Source of the DNA: Streptomyces cavernae
GTDB taxonomy: Bacteria; Actinomycetota; Actinomycetes; Streptomycetales; Streptomycetaceae
Reading direction: 5' to 3'
Length of the DNA: 64,000 nt
NCBI RefSeq assembly: GCF_004023625.1
Contig: NZ_ML137712.1
Coordinates: forward strand, 1 to 64,000
A program made the translations under genes and the position numbers. Shown here piece by piece: positions 34,674 to 44,101 of this stretch; the stretch's first letter is position 1, and each line of letters begins with the position of its first letter. The notes under the pieces are model-generated. The model saw nothing but the letters and a program-made list of their open reading frames with translations, was not told the origin of the DNA and did no database searches.

Positions 34674-36185
34674 TCAGCCGCCGGAGAGCACCCTGACCAG
34701 GTCTTCTGCCGTGCGGCAGCGGTCGAGGAGTGCTTTGACGTGATTACGCGTTCCGCGTAGCGGTTCCAGGGTTGGGACGCGTTGGAGGGAGTCGCGGCCG
34801 GGGAGGTCGAAGATGACCGAGTCCCAGGAGGCCGCGGCGACGTCGTCGGCGTACTGCTCGAGGCAGCGTCCGCGGAAGTAGGCGCGGGTGTCCTCTGGTG
34901 GCTTTGTGGCGGCTCGTGTGACGTCGTCCTCGTTGAGGAGCCGTTTGATCTTCCCTCGGGCCACCAGGCGGTTGTAGAGGCCTTTCTCGGCCCTTACGTC
35001 GGCGTACTGGAGGTCGATGAGGTGGAGCCTCGCGGCGTCCCAGTCGAGGTTGTCGCGGCGGCGGTAGCCCTCCATGAGTTCTCGTTTTGCGACCCAGTCG
35101 AGTTCTCCGGCGAGGCTCATGGGGTCGTTCTCGAGCCTGGTGAGGACGTCTTCCCAGCGGCTGAGGATGTCCTTGGTCTGTTCGTCGACGTCCGAGCCGA
35201 AGCGTTCTTCGACGTATTTGCGGGAGAGCTCGTAGTACTCCATTTGGAGTTGTACGGCGGTGAGTGTGCGTCCGCTGCGGAGGGTGACGTTTCGTTTGAG
35301 GGAGGGGTCGTGCGAGACCTGGTGGAGGGTGCGTACGGGCTGGTCGACGGCCAGGTCGACGGCGATGAAGCCGTCTTCGATCATGGACAGGACCAGGGCC
35401 GTGGTGCCGAGTTTGAGGTAGGTCGAGATCTCCGACAGGTTCGCGTCGCCGATGATCACGTGGAGCCTGCGGTATTTCTCGGCGTCCGCGTGGGGTTCGT
35501 CGCGGGTGTTGATGATCGGGCGCTTCAGCGTCGTCTCCAGGCCGACTTCGACTTCGAAGTAGTCGGCTCGCTGGCTGAGCTGGAAGCCGTGTTCGTGGCC
35601 GTCCTGGCCGATGCCGACGCGGCCGGCGCCGGCGAAGACCTGGCGGGAGACGAAGAAGGGCGTGAGGTGGCGCACGATGTCCGAGAAGGGGGTTTCCCGC
35701 TTCATCAGGTAGTTCTCGTGCGTGCCGTAGGAGGCGCCTTTGTTGTCGGTGTTGTTTTTGTACAGGTGGATGGGTTGTGCGCCGGGGAGCTGTGCGGCTC
35801 GTTCGGCGGCTTCGGCCATGATGCGTTCGCCGGCCTTGTCCCAGAGGACGGCGTCGCGGGGGTTGGTGACCTCGGGGGCGCTGTATTCGGGGTGTGCGTG
35901 GTCGACGTAGAGGCGTGCGCCGTTGGTGAGGATGACGTTGGCGAGGCCGATGTCCTCGTCGGTGAGCTGGCTGGCGTCGGCGGCTTCGCGGGCGAGGTCG
36001 AAGCCGCGTGCGTCGCGCAGCGGGTTCTCCTCCTCGAAGTCCCAGCGGGCGCGTCGCGCCCGGTGCATCGCCGCCGCGTATGCGTTGACGATCTGGGATG
36101 AGGTGAGCATGGCATTGGCGTTCGGGTGGCCGGGGACGGAGATCCCGTACTCCGTCTCGATGCCCATTACTCGCCGTACGGTCAT
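34674..36185 (-). CDS. dop: depupylase/deamidase Dop
   Basis: A 503-residue PafA paralogue that removes Pup from substrates. The metal site [10 protein letters not shown] and the catalytic Asp95 in [14 protein letters not shown] are present. So is the Dop-loop insertion (about 48-80, [20 protein letters not shown]), which PafA lacks. [19 protein letters not shown] marks the Pup groove. The ATG has AGGAGG at good spacing. Codon usage is G-ending and differs from the C-ending neighbouring pafA-prcB block, a possible trace of different transcription history. Confidence 0.96.
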   Translation of the reverse strand: MTVRRVMGIETEYGISVPGHPNANAMLTSSQIVNAYAAAMHRARRARWDFEEENPLRDARGFDLAREAADASQLTDEDIGLANVILTNGARLYVDHAHPEYSAPEVTNPRDAVLWDKAGERIMAEAAERAAQLPGAQPIHLYKNNTDNKGASYGTHENYLMKRETPFSDIVRHLTPFFVSRQVFAGAGRVGIGQDGHEHGFQLSQRADYFEVEVGLETTLKRPIINTRDEPHADAEKYRRLHVIIGDANLSEISTYLKLGTTALVLSMIEDGFIAVDLAVDQPVRTLHQVSHDPSLKRNVTLRSGRTLTAVQLQMEYYELSRKYVEERFGSDVDEQTKDILSRWEDVLTRLENDPMSLAGELDWVAKRELMEGYRRRDNLDWDAARLHLIDLQYADVRAEKGLYNRLVARGKIKRLLNEDDVTRAATKPPEDTRAYFRGRCLEQYADDVAAASWDSVIFDLPGRDSLQRVPTLEPLRGTRNHVKALLDRCRTAEDLVRVLSGG

Positions 36186-36365
36186 GCGGCCCTCCTTGCC
36201 CGGCGGCGCCCTCGGTCTTGGGCGGCGCTCAAGTACCGCTGGTTCTCCGGTGCGTGTGCGGTGCCCGTCCCCGCACTGCGCGTCCCGGCGGTACGAAAGA
36301 GCCTAGAACGCCTCTGCGCTGGTGTGGAGATCATTTGCGTCATTGCTCCGCTCCGGCTGTGGCCT
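36186..36365. other. gene-free gap between arc and dop
   Basis: About 180 bp with the presumed dop promoter. No palindrome stands out. The arc terminator begins at 36366. Confidence 0.5.
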
Positions 36366-36410
36366 CAAAAAACAGTCGGCTGCGGGTACCCGTGTAGGGC
36401 ACCCGCAGCC
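36366..36410 (-). terminator. strong intrinsic terminator of arc
   Basis: A 14-bp stem with one mismatch (36378-36391 with 36397-36410, ggctgcgggt paired to acccgcagcc) and a 5-nt loop. On the minus strand it is followed by gactgttttttg, a U6 run. This is the most classical terminator in the window. Confidence 0.92.
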
Positions 36411-36420
36411 GCCCTGTCTT

Positions 36421-38187
36421 TTACAGGTACTGACCGGTGTTCGCCACCGTGTCGATGGAGCGTCCGGTGTCTGCGCCCTGCTTTCCGGTGATCAGCGTAC
36501 GGATGTAAACGATCCGTTCGCCCTTCTTTCCGGAGATTCGTGCCCAGTCGTCCGGGTTGGTGGTGTTGGGCAGGTCTTCGTTCTCCTTGAACTCGTCCAC
36601 GCATGCCTGGAGGAGGTGGGAGACGCGGAGGCCTTTCTGGTTGTGCTCGAGGAAGTCCTTGATCGCCATCTTCTTGGCGCGGCCCACGATGTTTTCGATC
36701 ATGGCGCCGGAGTTGAAGTCCTTGAAGTAGAGGACTTCCTTGTCGCCGTTGGCGTAGGTGACCTCCAGGAAGCGGTTCTCCTCGGATTCGGCGTACATGT
36801 GCTCGACCGCCGTCTGGATCATGCTCTGGACGGTGACGCTCTTGTCGCTGCCGTGTTCGCCGAGGTCGTCGGCGTGCAGGGGGAGCCGTTCCGTGAGGTA
36901 CTTGCCGAAGATGTCCTTGGCGGCTTCCGCGTCCGGGCGCTCGATCTTGATCTTCACGTCGAGGCGGCCGGGGCGCAGGATGGCGGGGTCGATCATGTCC
37001 TCGCGGTTGGAGGCGCCGATGACGACCACGTTCTGCAGGCCTTCGACACCGTCGATCTCGGCGAGCAGCTGGGGGACGATGGTGTTTTCCACGTCCGAGC
37101 TGACGCCGGAGCCGCGGGTGCGGAAGAGGGACTCCATCTCGTCGAAGAAGACGATCACGGGGGTGCCCTCGCTGGCCTTCTCGCGTGCACGCTGGAAGAC
37201 GAGGCGGATCTGCCGCTCGGTCTCGCCGACGTACTTGTTGAGCAGCTCGGGGCCCTTGATGTTGAGGAAGAAGCTCTTGCCGGCGGCCTGGCCGGTCACT
37301 TCGGCGACCTTTTTGGCCAGTGAGTTGGCCACGGCCTTGGCGATGAGTGTCTTGCCGCATCCGGGGGGCCCGTAGAGCAGGACGCCCTTGGGCGGCCGCA
37401 GTTCGTGCTCCTTGAACAGGTCGGGGTAGAGGTACGGGAGCTCGACTGCGTCGCGGATCGCTTCGATCTGGTTGCCCAGGCCGCCGATCTGTTCATAGCC
37501 GATGTCCGGTACTTCTTCGAGGACGAGTTCTTCGACCTCACTCTTGGGCACGACCTCGTAGACGTAGCCGGAGCGGGGTTCGAGCAGCAGGGCGTCGCCG
37601 GGGCGGATGGTGATGTCCAGCAGGGGCTCGGCGAGCCGCACCACCCGTTCCTCGTCGGTGTGCCCGAGCACCAGGGCGCGCTCGCCGTCCTCGAGGATTT
37701 CCTTGAGGGTGACGATGTCCCCGACGCGCTCGAACTCCATGGCTTCGACCACGTTGAGCGCTTCGTTGAGCATCACTTCCTGGCCGCGTCGGAGCTCGTC
37801 GAGCTCGACGCTGGGGCTGACGTTCACCCGGAGCTTGCGGCCCCCGGTGAAGATGTCGGCCGTGCCGTCCTCGTTCGCCGTGAGGAAGACACCGAAGCCG
37901 GCCGGCGGCTGTGCGAGCCGGTCGACCTCCTCCTTGAGGGCCACGATCTGGTCTCGTGCCTCACGGAGTGTGTTGGCGAGCCGCTCGTTCTGTGCGGACA
38001 CGCCTGCCAGGTTGGTCTGCAGCTCGACGATCCGCTCTTCGAGAATCCTCGTGTGCCGCGGAGAGTCGGCGAGCTTGCGTCGCAGGACGGCGATTTCCTG
38101 CTCGAGATAGGCAATCTGACCGGCGGGGTCTTCGGACCCTCGTCCCGGGCGGATGCCGCGGTTCATGTCGTCGTCGTGGGCTGCCAC
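36421..38187 (-). CDS. arc: proteasome-activating AAA ATPase ARC/Mpa
   Basis: A 588-residue hexameric unfoldase that feeds pupylated proteins into the 20S core. An N-terminal coiled coil (about 22-80, [16 protein letters not shown]) binds Pup, and two OB-fold interdomains follow. The AAA domain has Walker A GPPGCGKT, Walker [10 protein letters not shown] and arginine-finger region AILRPGRLD. The C-terminal GQYL is the penultimate-Tyr motif that docks on PrcA. The GTG at 38187 has GGAGGTGAGG upstream, while a TTG at 38205 would overlap that site. Confidence 0.96.
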   Translation of the reverse strand: MAAHDDDMNRGIRPGRGSEDPAGQIAYLEQEIAVLRRKLADSPRHTRILEERIVELQTNLAGVSAQNERLANTLREARDQIVALKEEVDRLAQPPAGFGVFLTANEDGTADIFTGGRKLRVNVSPSVELDELRRGQEVMLNEALNVVEAMEFERVGDIVTLKEILEDGERALVLGHTDEERVVRLAEPLLDITIRPGDALLLEPRSGYVYEVVPKSEVEELVLEEVPDIGYEQIGGLGNQIEAIRDAVELPYLYPDLFKEHELRPPKGVLLYGPPGCGKTLIAKAVANSLAKKVAEVTGQAAGKSFFLNIKGPELLNKYVGETERQIRLVFQRAREKASEGTPVIVFFDEMESLFRTRGSGVSSDVENTIVPQLLAEIDGVEGLQNVVVIGASNREDMIDPAILRPGRLDVKIKIERPDAEAAKDIFGKYLTERLPLHADDLGEHGSDKSVTVQSMIQTAVEHMYAESEENRFLEVTYANGDKEVLYFKDFNSGAMIENIVGRAKKMAIKDFLEHNQKGLRVSHLLQACVDEFKENEDLPNTTNPDDWARISGKKGERIVYIRTLITGKQGADTGRSIDTVANTGQYL

Positions 38188-38443
38188 GGTCCTCACCTCC
38201 TCCAAGGGGAGCTGGACGCTTCCAGACCCTACCTGGGTGGGTGTCGATTGAAACCCCTAGATCACAAAGACTGTCGAGGTGTGTCCGATCTTCACCCTTG
38301 CGCTCTCCCTCACATCAGGGGGTTACCCATCCAACAACATCGAAAAGCGGACGGTTGTAGGGTCGAAGCGTTCAACACCCTTCCGAGCTGGCCCGACTTG
38401 CGGTTGATCGGGTGCAGGTTCGGCATCGGAAACGGCAGGAGAG

Positions 38444-38749
38444 ATGAGCGTGCAGCAGGCGGCCGAAACCGGCGGTGAGGGCCTGGAAGTCTGGATCGAT
38501 CAGGATCTTTGCACTGGGGACGGGATCTGTGCGCAGTACGCCCCGGAGGTTTTCGAGCTGGACATCGACGGGCTGGCCTATGTGAAGGGGTCCGACGACG
38601 AGCTGCTGCAGGCGCCCGGAGCGACCACTCCGGTGCCGTTTTCCCTGCTCAGGGACGTGGTGGACTCGGCGAGGGAGTGTCCGGGTGAGTGCATTCATGT
38701 GCGTCGGATTTCGGACATGACCGAGGTTTACGGCCCCGACGCGGAGTGA
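38444..38749 (+). CDS. small ferredoxin (3Fe-4S/4Fe-4S type)
   Basis: A 101-residue ferredoxin of the Streptomyces P450-partner kind. Cluster cysteines are C23 and C29 (DLCTGDGICAQ) and C79 and C83 (ECPGECIHV). It is divergent from arc with a 256-bp gap and followed by a terminator. The ATG has AGGAGAG. Its electron acceptor is not identifiable; the only P450 in the window (cvnE) is 24 kb away. Confidence 0.9.
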   Translation: MSVQQAAETGGEGLEVWIDQDLCTGDGICAQYAPEVFELDIDGLAYVKGSDDELLQAPGATTPVPFSLLRDVVDSARECPGECIHVRRISDMTEVYGPDAE

Positions 38750-38788
38750 CGTCTGGGGCGCTGTGTGTCATCTGAGGTGTCCGAAGTG

Positions 38789-38824
38789 GGGCCCGGAAGT
38801 GCCTTGTGGCATTTTTCCGGGCCC
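38789..38824. terminator. terminator after the ferredoxin gene
   Basis: gggcccggaa (38789-38798) pairs with ttccgggccc (38815-38824), with an inner tgcc/ggca stem and a T5 run within the right arm. It lies between convergent genes and can serve both. Confidence 0.8.
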
Positions 38825-38885
38825 TTGGTGCGTGTGTTTCGTCACATGCTGTCGGCTGGGGGGTGCGCGCTGAGTGAGCCCGGTG

Positions 38886-39461
38886 TCACACGCCGAGGGC
38901 TTTGGAGGGGCTGGAGCGGATGAACGCCCCGCCCTTCCACTGCCACTTGGCGGTGTCCTTGGTGTCCGGGCAGCAACTGGGCACGTCCGCGGTGGAGTAG
39001 CCGAGGAGGGTTGCGGTGACCGCGGCGTCACGCACCGCGAAGTCGGTGACGGAGTAGCGGTCCTTGGGGTCGACGAGGGTGGCGACGACTCGGGCGGGGT
39101 CGCCGGTGTCGGTGCCGTGGGTGAGGACGTAGACCCCGTTGGGTGGGGTGCCCATGCCGGTGTCGCAGCGGACCACGGCGACGGCTTCGGGTCTGTCGTC
39201 TCCGTCGAGGTCTCCGGTGGCGGTTTTCTGCACGAGGACCTTGAAGGGGCCGCATTCGATCGGGAAGTCGACGCCGGTGGTGGTGGGGGGTGCGGTGACG
39301 GGTTTCGCGGCGGGGCCGGGCTGGGCGGCGGTGGCCGCGTCGGGCTGGACGAAGGAGGATCCCGCGATCACCGCGGCCACGGCGGTGGCTGTGGCGATCC
39401 AGTGGATCGGGCGGGTGTGGGTGTGTGCCAGTGCCAGTTCCGGGACGGCGGATTGCTGCAC
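38886..39461 (-). CDS. exported protein of unknown function
   Basis: A 191-residue protein. A hydrophobic segment at about 20-42 (HWIATATAVAAVIAGSSFV) acts as signal or anchor, followed by an Ala/Pro linker. The soluble domain has GDLDGDDRPEAVAVVRCDTG, resembling FG-GAP-like calcium-binding loops, and a Cys-Cys near SCCPDTKD. The GTG start has AGGAGA upstream. It lies next to trmI, an arrangement I recall from other Streptomyces (SCO1650). Confidence 0.75.
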   Translation of the reverse strand: MQQSAVPELALAHTHTRPIHWIATATAVAAVIAGSSFVQPDAATAAQPGPAAKPVTAPPTTTGVDFPIECGPFKVLVQKTATGDLDGDDRPEAVAVVRCDTGMGTPPNGVYVLTHGTDTGDPARVVATLVDPKDRYSVTDFAVRDAAVTATLLGYSTADVPSCCPDTKDTAKWQWKGGAFIRSSPSKALGV

Positions 39462-39667
39462 GAGAGATGTGTCTCCTGTGAGGGCTGTGCCGGTGGGGTG
39501 GCCAGCATGGTGTCACACCTCACAGGGGGAGGGAACGGCGGGGTGGGGGTGACTGCTCGCATGTCAAGGGACATGCGCCACGGCCGAGTTCTCCGGGCGG
39601 TCCGGGAACTCGGTCGTGTCGCTTCGGCGTTGTCGGTGTCGGGTGGTGCTGTGGGTTTGCGGGTGGC

Positions 39668-40570
39668 TCAGCGGCCGGTTCCGCCGTCGGCGTTGGGGCC
39701 GGCGTAGTCCTCGCCGTAGGCGCCCTTTGCGGGGCGGCGGCGGCGCATGGGCGGTTCGACGCCGTCGGCGAGGCGGCGGGCGGTGAGGAGGAAGCCGGTA
39801 TGGCCGATCATGCGGTGGTCGGGCCGGACGGCGAGTCCTTCGATGTGCCAGTTGCGGATCATCGTTTCCCAGGAGGTCGGCTCGTTGAAGCAGCCGATTT
39901 CGCGGATGGACTCGACGGTCCGGGCGAGCTGGGTGGTGGTGGCGACGTAGCAGCAGAGGATGCCGCCGGGGACGAGTGCCTTGGAGACGGCTTCGAGGCA
40001 CTCCCAGGGGGCGAGCATGTCGAGGATGACGCGGTCGACGTCGGTGTCGCTGAGGTTGTCCTGGAGGTCGCCGACGGTGAGCTGCCAGGCGGGGTGGGGG
40101 CCGCCGAAGTAGCGTTCGACGTTGGCCTGGGCGATCTCGGCGAAGTCCGCGCGGCGCTCGTAGCTGTGGAGCATGCCCTGGTCGCCGATGGCGCGCAGCA
40201 GGAAGGCGCTGAGTGAGCCGGAGCCGACGCCGGCTTCCACGACGCGGGCGCCGGGGAAGATGTCGGCGAAGGACAGGATCTGTCCTGCGTCCTTGGGGTA
40301 GACCACGGCGGCGCCGCGGGGCATGGACAGGACGTAGTCGGGGAGCAGGGGGCGCAGCGCGAGGTAGGCGACGTTTCCTGTGGTGCGGACAACGCTGCCC
40401 TCGGGTGCGCCGATCAGTTCGTCGTGCGGGAAGGAGCCCTTGTGTGTGTGGAAGTTCTTCCCGGCTTCGAGCGTGAACGTGTAGTGGCGGCCCTTGGGGT
40501 CGGTCAGCTGAACCTGGTCCCCGACCTTGAAGGGCCCGCGCCTGCGGGCGGCACCGGTCGGTTCGGACAT
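39668..40570 (-). CDS. trmI: tRNA (adenine-58-N1) methyltransferase TrmI
   Basis: A 300-residue SAM-dependent enzyme. An N-terminal beta-barrel (about 12-95, FKVGDQVQLTDPKGRHYTF) precedes a Rossmann methyltransferase domain with motif I VVEAGVGSGSLS and the catalytic-region DMLAPWECLE. It makes m1A58 in the tRNA T-loop. In mycobacteria the trmI homologue is also close to arc/mpa. A TAGGCT box lies 6 bp before the ATG, so this gene may be leaderless. Confidence 0.95.
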   Translation of the reverse strand: MSEPTGAARRRGPFKVGDQVQLTDPKGRHYTFTLEAGKNFHTHKGSFPHDELIGAPEGSVVRTTGNVAYLALRPLLPDYVLSMPRGAAVVYPKDAGQILSFADIFPGARVVEAGVGSGSLSAFLLRAIGDQGMLHSYERRADFAEIAQANVERYFGGPHPAWQLTVGDLQDNLSDTDVDRVILDMLAPWECLEAVSKALVPGGILCCYVATTTQLARTVESIREIGCFNEPTSWETMIRNWHIEGLAVRPDHRMIGHTGFLLTARRLADGVEPPMRRRRPAKGAYGEDYAGPNADGGTGR

Positions 40571-40628
40571 GTGAACAGCCTACCGGTCCCGGTGGGGGCC
40601 GCCGACCATGTGGTGGTGCGGCCGGCGG

Positions 40629-42152
40629 TCAGCTGGGGCGGGCCATTGCTTTGACGAAGGCGCGTTCGACGTCGGCGGCGGAGAGGACGCCGTAGATCTC
40701 GCCGGAGTCCTCGACGACGAGGTATTCGGTGGCGGGGGTGGCGCGCATGGCGTCGAGGAGGTCCTCGCCGGTGAGTTCCGCGGAGACTCGCATGCCGTCG
40801 GTGAGTTCTTGGGCGAGGCCGCTGACGGGGACCCAGGGGCGGCGGTGTTCGGGTACGCCGACGATGGCGGCTTCGCGGACGACGGAGAGGGGTTCGCCGT
40901 CGGCGTCGACGACGACGAGGGCGCGGGCCCCGGCGTCGTTGGCGCGGCGCAGTGCCTCGGAGAGGGGGGTGTCGGTCTGTACGGGGACGGCGCGGCGGGT
41001 GAGGGTGCGGGCGCGTAGTTCGGGGAGGTGTTCGCGCAGGCGGGCCATGCGGAGGCTGTTTCCGGCGCCGGTCCAGATGATGGCGGCGAGGATCGCGGCG
41101 AGGAGGGCGTCGGTGACGGTGTCCATGCCGCCGATGTCGTCGGGGTTGGCGCCGAGGGCGCCGGACTGGGTGAGCAGGGGCAGGCCGATGAGTACGGAGA
41201 CGGCGAGGGCGCGTCCGACCCAGGCTGCGGCGACGGTGCCGGCCATGGGGCGGCCGGTGAGCTTCCAGACGACGGCGCGCAGCATGCGGCCGCCGTCGAG
41301 GGGGAGGCCGGGGAGGAGGTTGAAGACGGCGACGATGAGGTTGGAGATCATCAGTCCGGCGAGGAGGACGGCGGGGACGGTGCCGGGTTCGACGGCGAGG
41401 AGGCCAAGGTAGAAGACGCCGGAGAGGACGAGGGAGAGGAGGGGTCCGACGAAGGCGAGGACGAATTCGCGGCCGGGGGTCTCGGACTCTTTTTCGATTT
41501 CGGAGACGCCGCCGAAGAACTGGAGCTGGATCCGGCGCACGGGGAGTTTGAAGCGGATCGCGGCGACGGTGTGCGCCAGTTCGTGGACGAGGACGGAGGC
41601 GTAGAAGGCGACGGCGAAGAAGAGTGAGACGAGGTAGCGCGCTGCGCCGAGTTCGGGCAGGACGCGGTCGAGCTGGCCGCCGAAGACCCAGGTGATGAGG
41701 GCGGCGACGAGGAACCAGCTGGGGGCGACGTAGACGGGGACTCCGAAGGGGCGTCCCATGAGGATGCCGCCGCCGGGTTCCTTGCGCTGGGGCGGGCGGT
41801 GGTGGCTGTCGCCGGACTCGGCGCGGGGGCGGGGGGTCGTGGCGGTTTCGTCGTCGTGGGGTGGCCGGGGGGTGGTGTGTGCTGTGTGGTCGGAGTCCTG
41901 CGCCGGGGTTGCCTCGGGGGTGGCCGGCGTGGTGGGTGCCGCGGTGTCGTCGGACGCGTCGCCGCGCTCGTTGTCGGCCGGGGTGTCCTGCGATGGCTTT
42001 CCGGTCGGCTGGTGACGGGTGTCCGTCGGGGGGCGGTCGGTGCGGGCGTCGCGCGGTTCCGTCCCCGTGGGGTCGGCGGCCGGTGGGGCCGGGGGCGCGG
42101 GGTGGTCGGTCGTCGCGTCGTTGCCGGAGCGCGGCTGCCCGCTCTCGTCCAC
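40629..42152 (-). CDS. site-2 protease-like M50 metallopeptidase with CBS domains
   Basis: A 507-residue intramembrane protease. The first 130 residues are Pro/Thr/Asp-rich and disordered. The membrane core then has HELAH (190-194) in ASVLVHELAHTVAAIRF and the second metal motif NLLPGLPLDGGRML. Two CBS domains (about 365-500) follow (TPLSEALRRANDAGARALVVV, YLVVEDSGEIYGVLSAADVERAF). Such proteases cut anti-sigma factors or other membrane proteins, with CBS domains sensing nucleotides. The GTG at 42152 has GAGGGG upstream; an internal ATG at M132 is a less likely start. It is 58 bp from trmI. Confidence 0.92.
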   Translation of the reverse strand: MDESGQPRSGNDATTDHPAPPAPPAADPTGTEPRDARTDRPPTDTRHQPTGKPSQDTPADNERGDASDDTAAPTTPATPEATPAQDSDHTAHTTPRPPHDDETATTPRPRAESGDSHHRPPQRKEPGGGILMGRPFGVPVYVAPSWFLVAALITWVFGGQLDRVLPELGAARYLVSLFFAVAFYASVLVHELAHTVAAIRFKLPVRRIQLQFFGGVSEIEKESETPGREFVLAFVGPLLSLVLSGVFYLGLLAVEPGTVPAVLLAGLMISNLIVAVFNLLPGLPLDGGRMLRAVVWKLTGRPMAGTVAAAWVGRALAVSVLIGLPLLTQSGALGANPDDIGGMDTVTDALLAAILAAIIWTGAGNSLRMARLREHLPELRARTLTRRAVPVQTDTPLSEALRRANDAGARALVVVDADGEPLSVVREAAIVGVPEHRRPWVPVSGLAQELTDGMRVSAELTGEDLLDAMRATPATEYLVVEDSGEIYGVLSAADVERAFVKAMARPS

Positions 42153-42348
42153 GATGTCCCCTCGTTCGAAGCGTCTCCCGCCGCCGGTCGGGGGGCGGGA
42201 GGGTCTGCGGTCGATGGTATGCGTCCGTCGCGGTGCGTTCCGCCCCGGCACCCCTTCTGTTTTCTGTGGTGTCGTGTTCGCCGCGGTGGCGGGGGCGGGA
42301 TCCGGGTTTGGCCGGGCTCGGTTCGGGGTTGTCCACAGCCCTGCGTCA

Positions 42349-42371
42349 CTGTCGGTGTCGCCCCGTAAGGT
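42349..42371 (+). promoter_or_regulatory. RecA-NDp/PafBC-type promoter of the RecB-like nuclease
   Basis: CTGTCGGTG (42349-42357), 8-bp spacer, TAAGGT (42366-42371). One mismatch to TTGTCRGTG and a perfect TANNNT. The start of transcription should fall at 42378-42380, on the ATG. Confidence 0.72.
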
Positions 42372-42379
42372 CTGTCCTC

Positions 42380-43294
42380 ATGGATACCAGCGCCGAGGGC
42401 TTGGCCGGGGTGCCCGGGGACGGCGGATCGCCGGCCCGGGCCGCCGAGCCGCCCGCCTCGTTGTCGCCTTCGCGGGCGAGTGACTTCATGCAGTGTCCGC
42501 TGTTGTACCGGTTCCGGGTGATCGACAGGCTCCCGGAGAAACCGAGCGAGGCGGCCACCCGGGGCACGTTGGTGCATGCCGTGCTTGAGCGGCTGTTCGA
42601 CGCGCCGGCCGTGGAGCGGACGGCGCCGCGTGCCAAGTCGCTGATCCCGGCCCAGTGGGACCGTCTGCGGGAGAGCCGGCCGGAGGTGGCTGAGCTGTTC
42701 GCCGACGATCCGGACGGTGAGCGGCTGGCGCGCTGGCTGAGTGAGGCGGAGGGGCTGGTCGAGCGGTGGTTCGCGCTGGAGGATCCGACGCGGCTGGAGC
42801 CCGCCGAGCGCGAGTTGTTCGTGGAGGCGGAGCTGGAGTCGGGTTTACGGCTGCGGGGCATCATCGACCGGGTGGACGTGGCGCCGACGGGTGAGGTGCG
42901 GATCGTCGACTACAAGACCGGTAAGGCGCCGCGTCCGGAGTACGCCGAGGGCGCGCTGTTCCAGATGACGTTCTACGCGTTGGTGGTGTGGCGGCTGAAG
43001 GGGGTCGTCCCGCGTCGGCTGCAGCTGGTGTATCTGGGCAGCGGTGACGTTCTGACGTACGACCCGGTGCTCGCGGATCTGCGGCGGGTGGAGCGGAAGT
43101 TGCTGGCGTTGTGGGATGCGATTCGGCTGGCCACTGAGACGGGTGACTGGCGGCCGCGTCCGACGAAGCTGTGCGGCTGGTGTGATCACCAGGCGGTGTG
43201 CCCGGAGTTCGGTGGCACTCCCCCGCCGTATCCGCTTCCGGTGATCCCGGCCGGGTCGGGCGGCACCGAGCAGGGCAGAATGGGCCGGGACTAG
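42380..43294 (+). CDS. RecB/Cas4-like PD-(D/E)XK nuclease with Fe-S cluster
   Basis: A 304-residue nuclease. The active site is H in TRGTLVHAVLERLFD and GIIDRVDVAPTG with VRIVDYKTG (Asp, Asp, Lys). Four cysteines, C39 (DFMQCP) and C265, C268, C274 (LCGWCDHQAVCPEFG), form the AddB/Cas4-type iron-sulfur staple. No other CRISPR or AddAB genes are nearby. Codon 156 (42845-42847) is TTA, so translation should need the bldA tRNA. No ribosome binding site precedes the ATG at 42380, which coincides with the predicted start of a PafBC-type promoter. Its likely role is processing DNA ends after damage. Confidence 0.88.
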   Translation: MDTSAEGLAGVPGDGGSPARAAEPPASLSPSRASDFMQCPLLYRFRVIDRLPEKPSEAATRGTLVHAVLERLFDAPAVERTAPRAKSLIPAQWDRLRESRPEVAELFADDPDGERLARWLSEAEGLVERWFALEDPTRLEPAERELFVEAELESGLRLRGIIDRVDVAPTGEVRIVDYKTGKAPRPEYAEGALFQMTFYALVVWRLKGVVPRRLQLVYLGSGDVLTYDPVLADLRRVERKLLALWDAIRLATETGDWRPRPTKLCGWCDHQAVCPEFGGTPPPYPLPVIPAGSGGTEQGRMGRD

Positions 43295-43309
43295 CGAAGG
43301 AGTTGTCAC

Positions 43310-43981
43310 GTGGCCATCCGCGTCCTACTGGTTGACGACCAGCCGCTGCTGCGTACGGGTTTCCGGATGATCCTGGAGGCCGAGCAGGACATCGCGGTCG
43401 TCGGCGAGGCGGGAGACGGTCTGCAGGCGTTGGACCAGGTGCGTGTCCTGCAGCCCGATGTGGTTCTGATGGACATCCGTATGCCGCGGATGGACGGTGT
43501 GGAGGCCACCCGGCAGATCACCGGGCCGGGCCGGGACGGTCCGGCCAAGGTGCTGGTGCTGACCACGTTCGATCTCGACGAGTACGTGGTGGAGGCGTTG
43601 CGGGCCGGTGCGAGCGGGTTCCTGTTGAAGGACGCGCCGGCGAACGAGCTGGTGCAGGCGATCCGGGTGGTCGCCGCGGGCGAGGCGATGCTGGCGCCGA
43701 GCATCACGCGTCGGCTGCTCGACAAGTACGCCACGCATCTGCCGTCGGGTGAGGAGCCGGTTCCGGACACGCTGCACACGCTGACCGAGCGTGAGGTGGA
43801 GGTGCTGAAGCTGGTGGCGCGGGGCCTGTCCAACGCGGAGATCGCCGCTGATCTGTTCGTCAGTGAGACCACGGTCAAGACGCATGTGGGGCATGTCCTG
43901 ACGAAGCTGGGGCTGCGTGACCGGGTCCAGGCGGCGGTGTACGCGTATGAGAGCGGCCTGGTGCGGCCGGGCGCGCAGTAG
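43310..43981 (+). CDS. orphan NarL/FixJ-family response regulator
   Basis: A 223-residue regulator with a receiver domain (phospho-acceptor Asp55, acidic pair Asp9/Asp10, and Thr and Lys switch residues in LTTFD and FLLKDAP). A LuxR-type helix-turn-helix occupies about 155-215 (LTEREVEVLKLVARGLSNAEIAADLFVSETTVKTHV). The GTG follows AAGGAG. It is only 15 bp downstream of the nuclease, so it may be co-transcribed, although it has its own good ribosome binding site. No histidine kinase is adjacent. Confidence 0.92.
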   Translation: MAIRVLLVDDQPLLRTGFRMILEAEQDIAVVGEAGDGLQALDQVRVLQPDVVLMDIRMPRMDGVEATRQITGPGRDGPAKVLVLTTFDLDEYVVEALRAGASGFLLKDAPANELVQAIRVVAAGEAMLAPSITRRLLDKYATHLPSGEEPVPDTLHTLTEREVEVLKLVARGLSNAEIAADLFVSETTVKTHVGHVLTKLGLRDRVQAAVYAYESGLVRPGAQ

Positions 43982-44026
43982 CGCGAAGGCGGGCCGAGAG
44001 GGGCCTGGTGCTGCCGGGCGCATGGC

Positions 44027-44069
44027 ACGGCGATGGGCTCGTCCCCCGCGGGGGCGAGCCCATCGCCGT
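44027..44069. terminator. bidirectional terminator between response regulator and binding-protein genes
   Basis: A perfect 15-bp outer stem (acggcgatgggctcg with cgagcccatcgccgt) extended by an inner cccc/gggg pairing with one bulged T. It lies between convergent genes. Confidence 0.88.
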
Positions 44070-44101
44070 GGCGGCGCGCCGTGGCGGCGGCGCGGCGGGT
44101 G

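Noticed and set aside
35745..35770. ttgtcggtgttg sequences in dop and near 29115 in pafA
   Set aside because: They are the antisense of the conserved NNTD codons of Dop and PafA, not promoters.
39630..39652. TTGTCGGTG with 8-bp spacer on the plus strand as another PafBC site
   Set aside because: The -10 position reads TGCTGT, lacking the required A, and no plus-strand gene follows.
42380..43294. Cas4 as part of a CRISPR system
   Set aside because: The domain is Cas4/RecB-like, but there is no repeat array or other cas gene in 64 kb.
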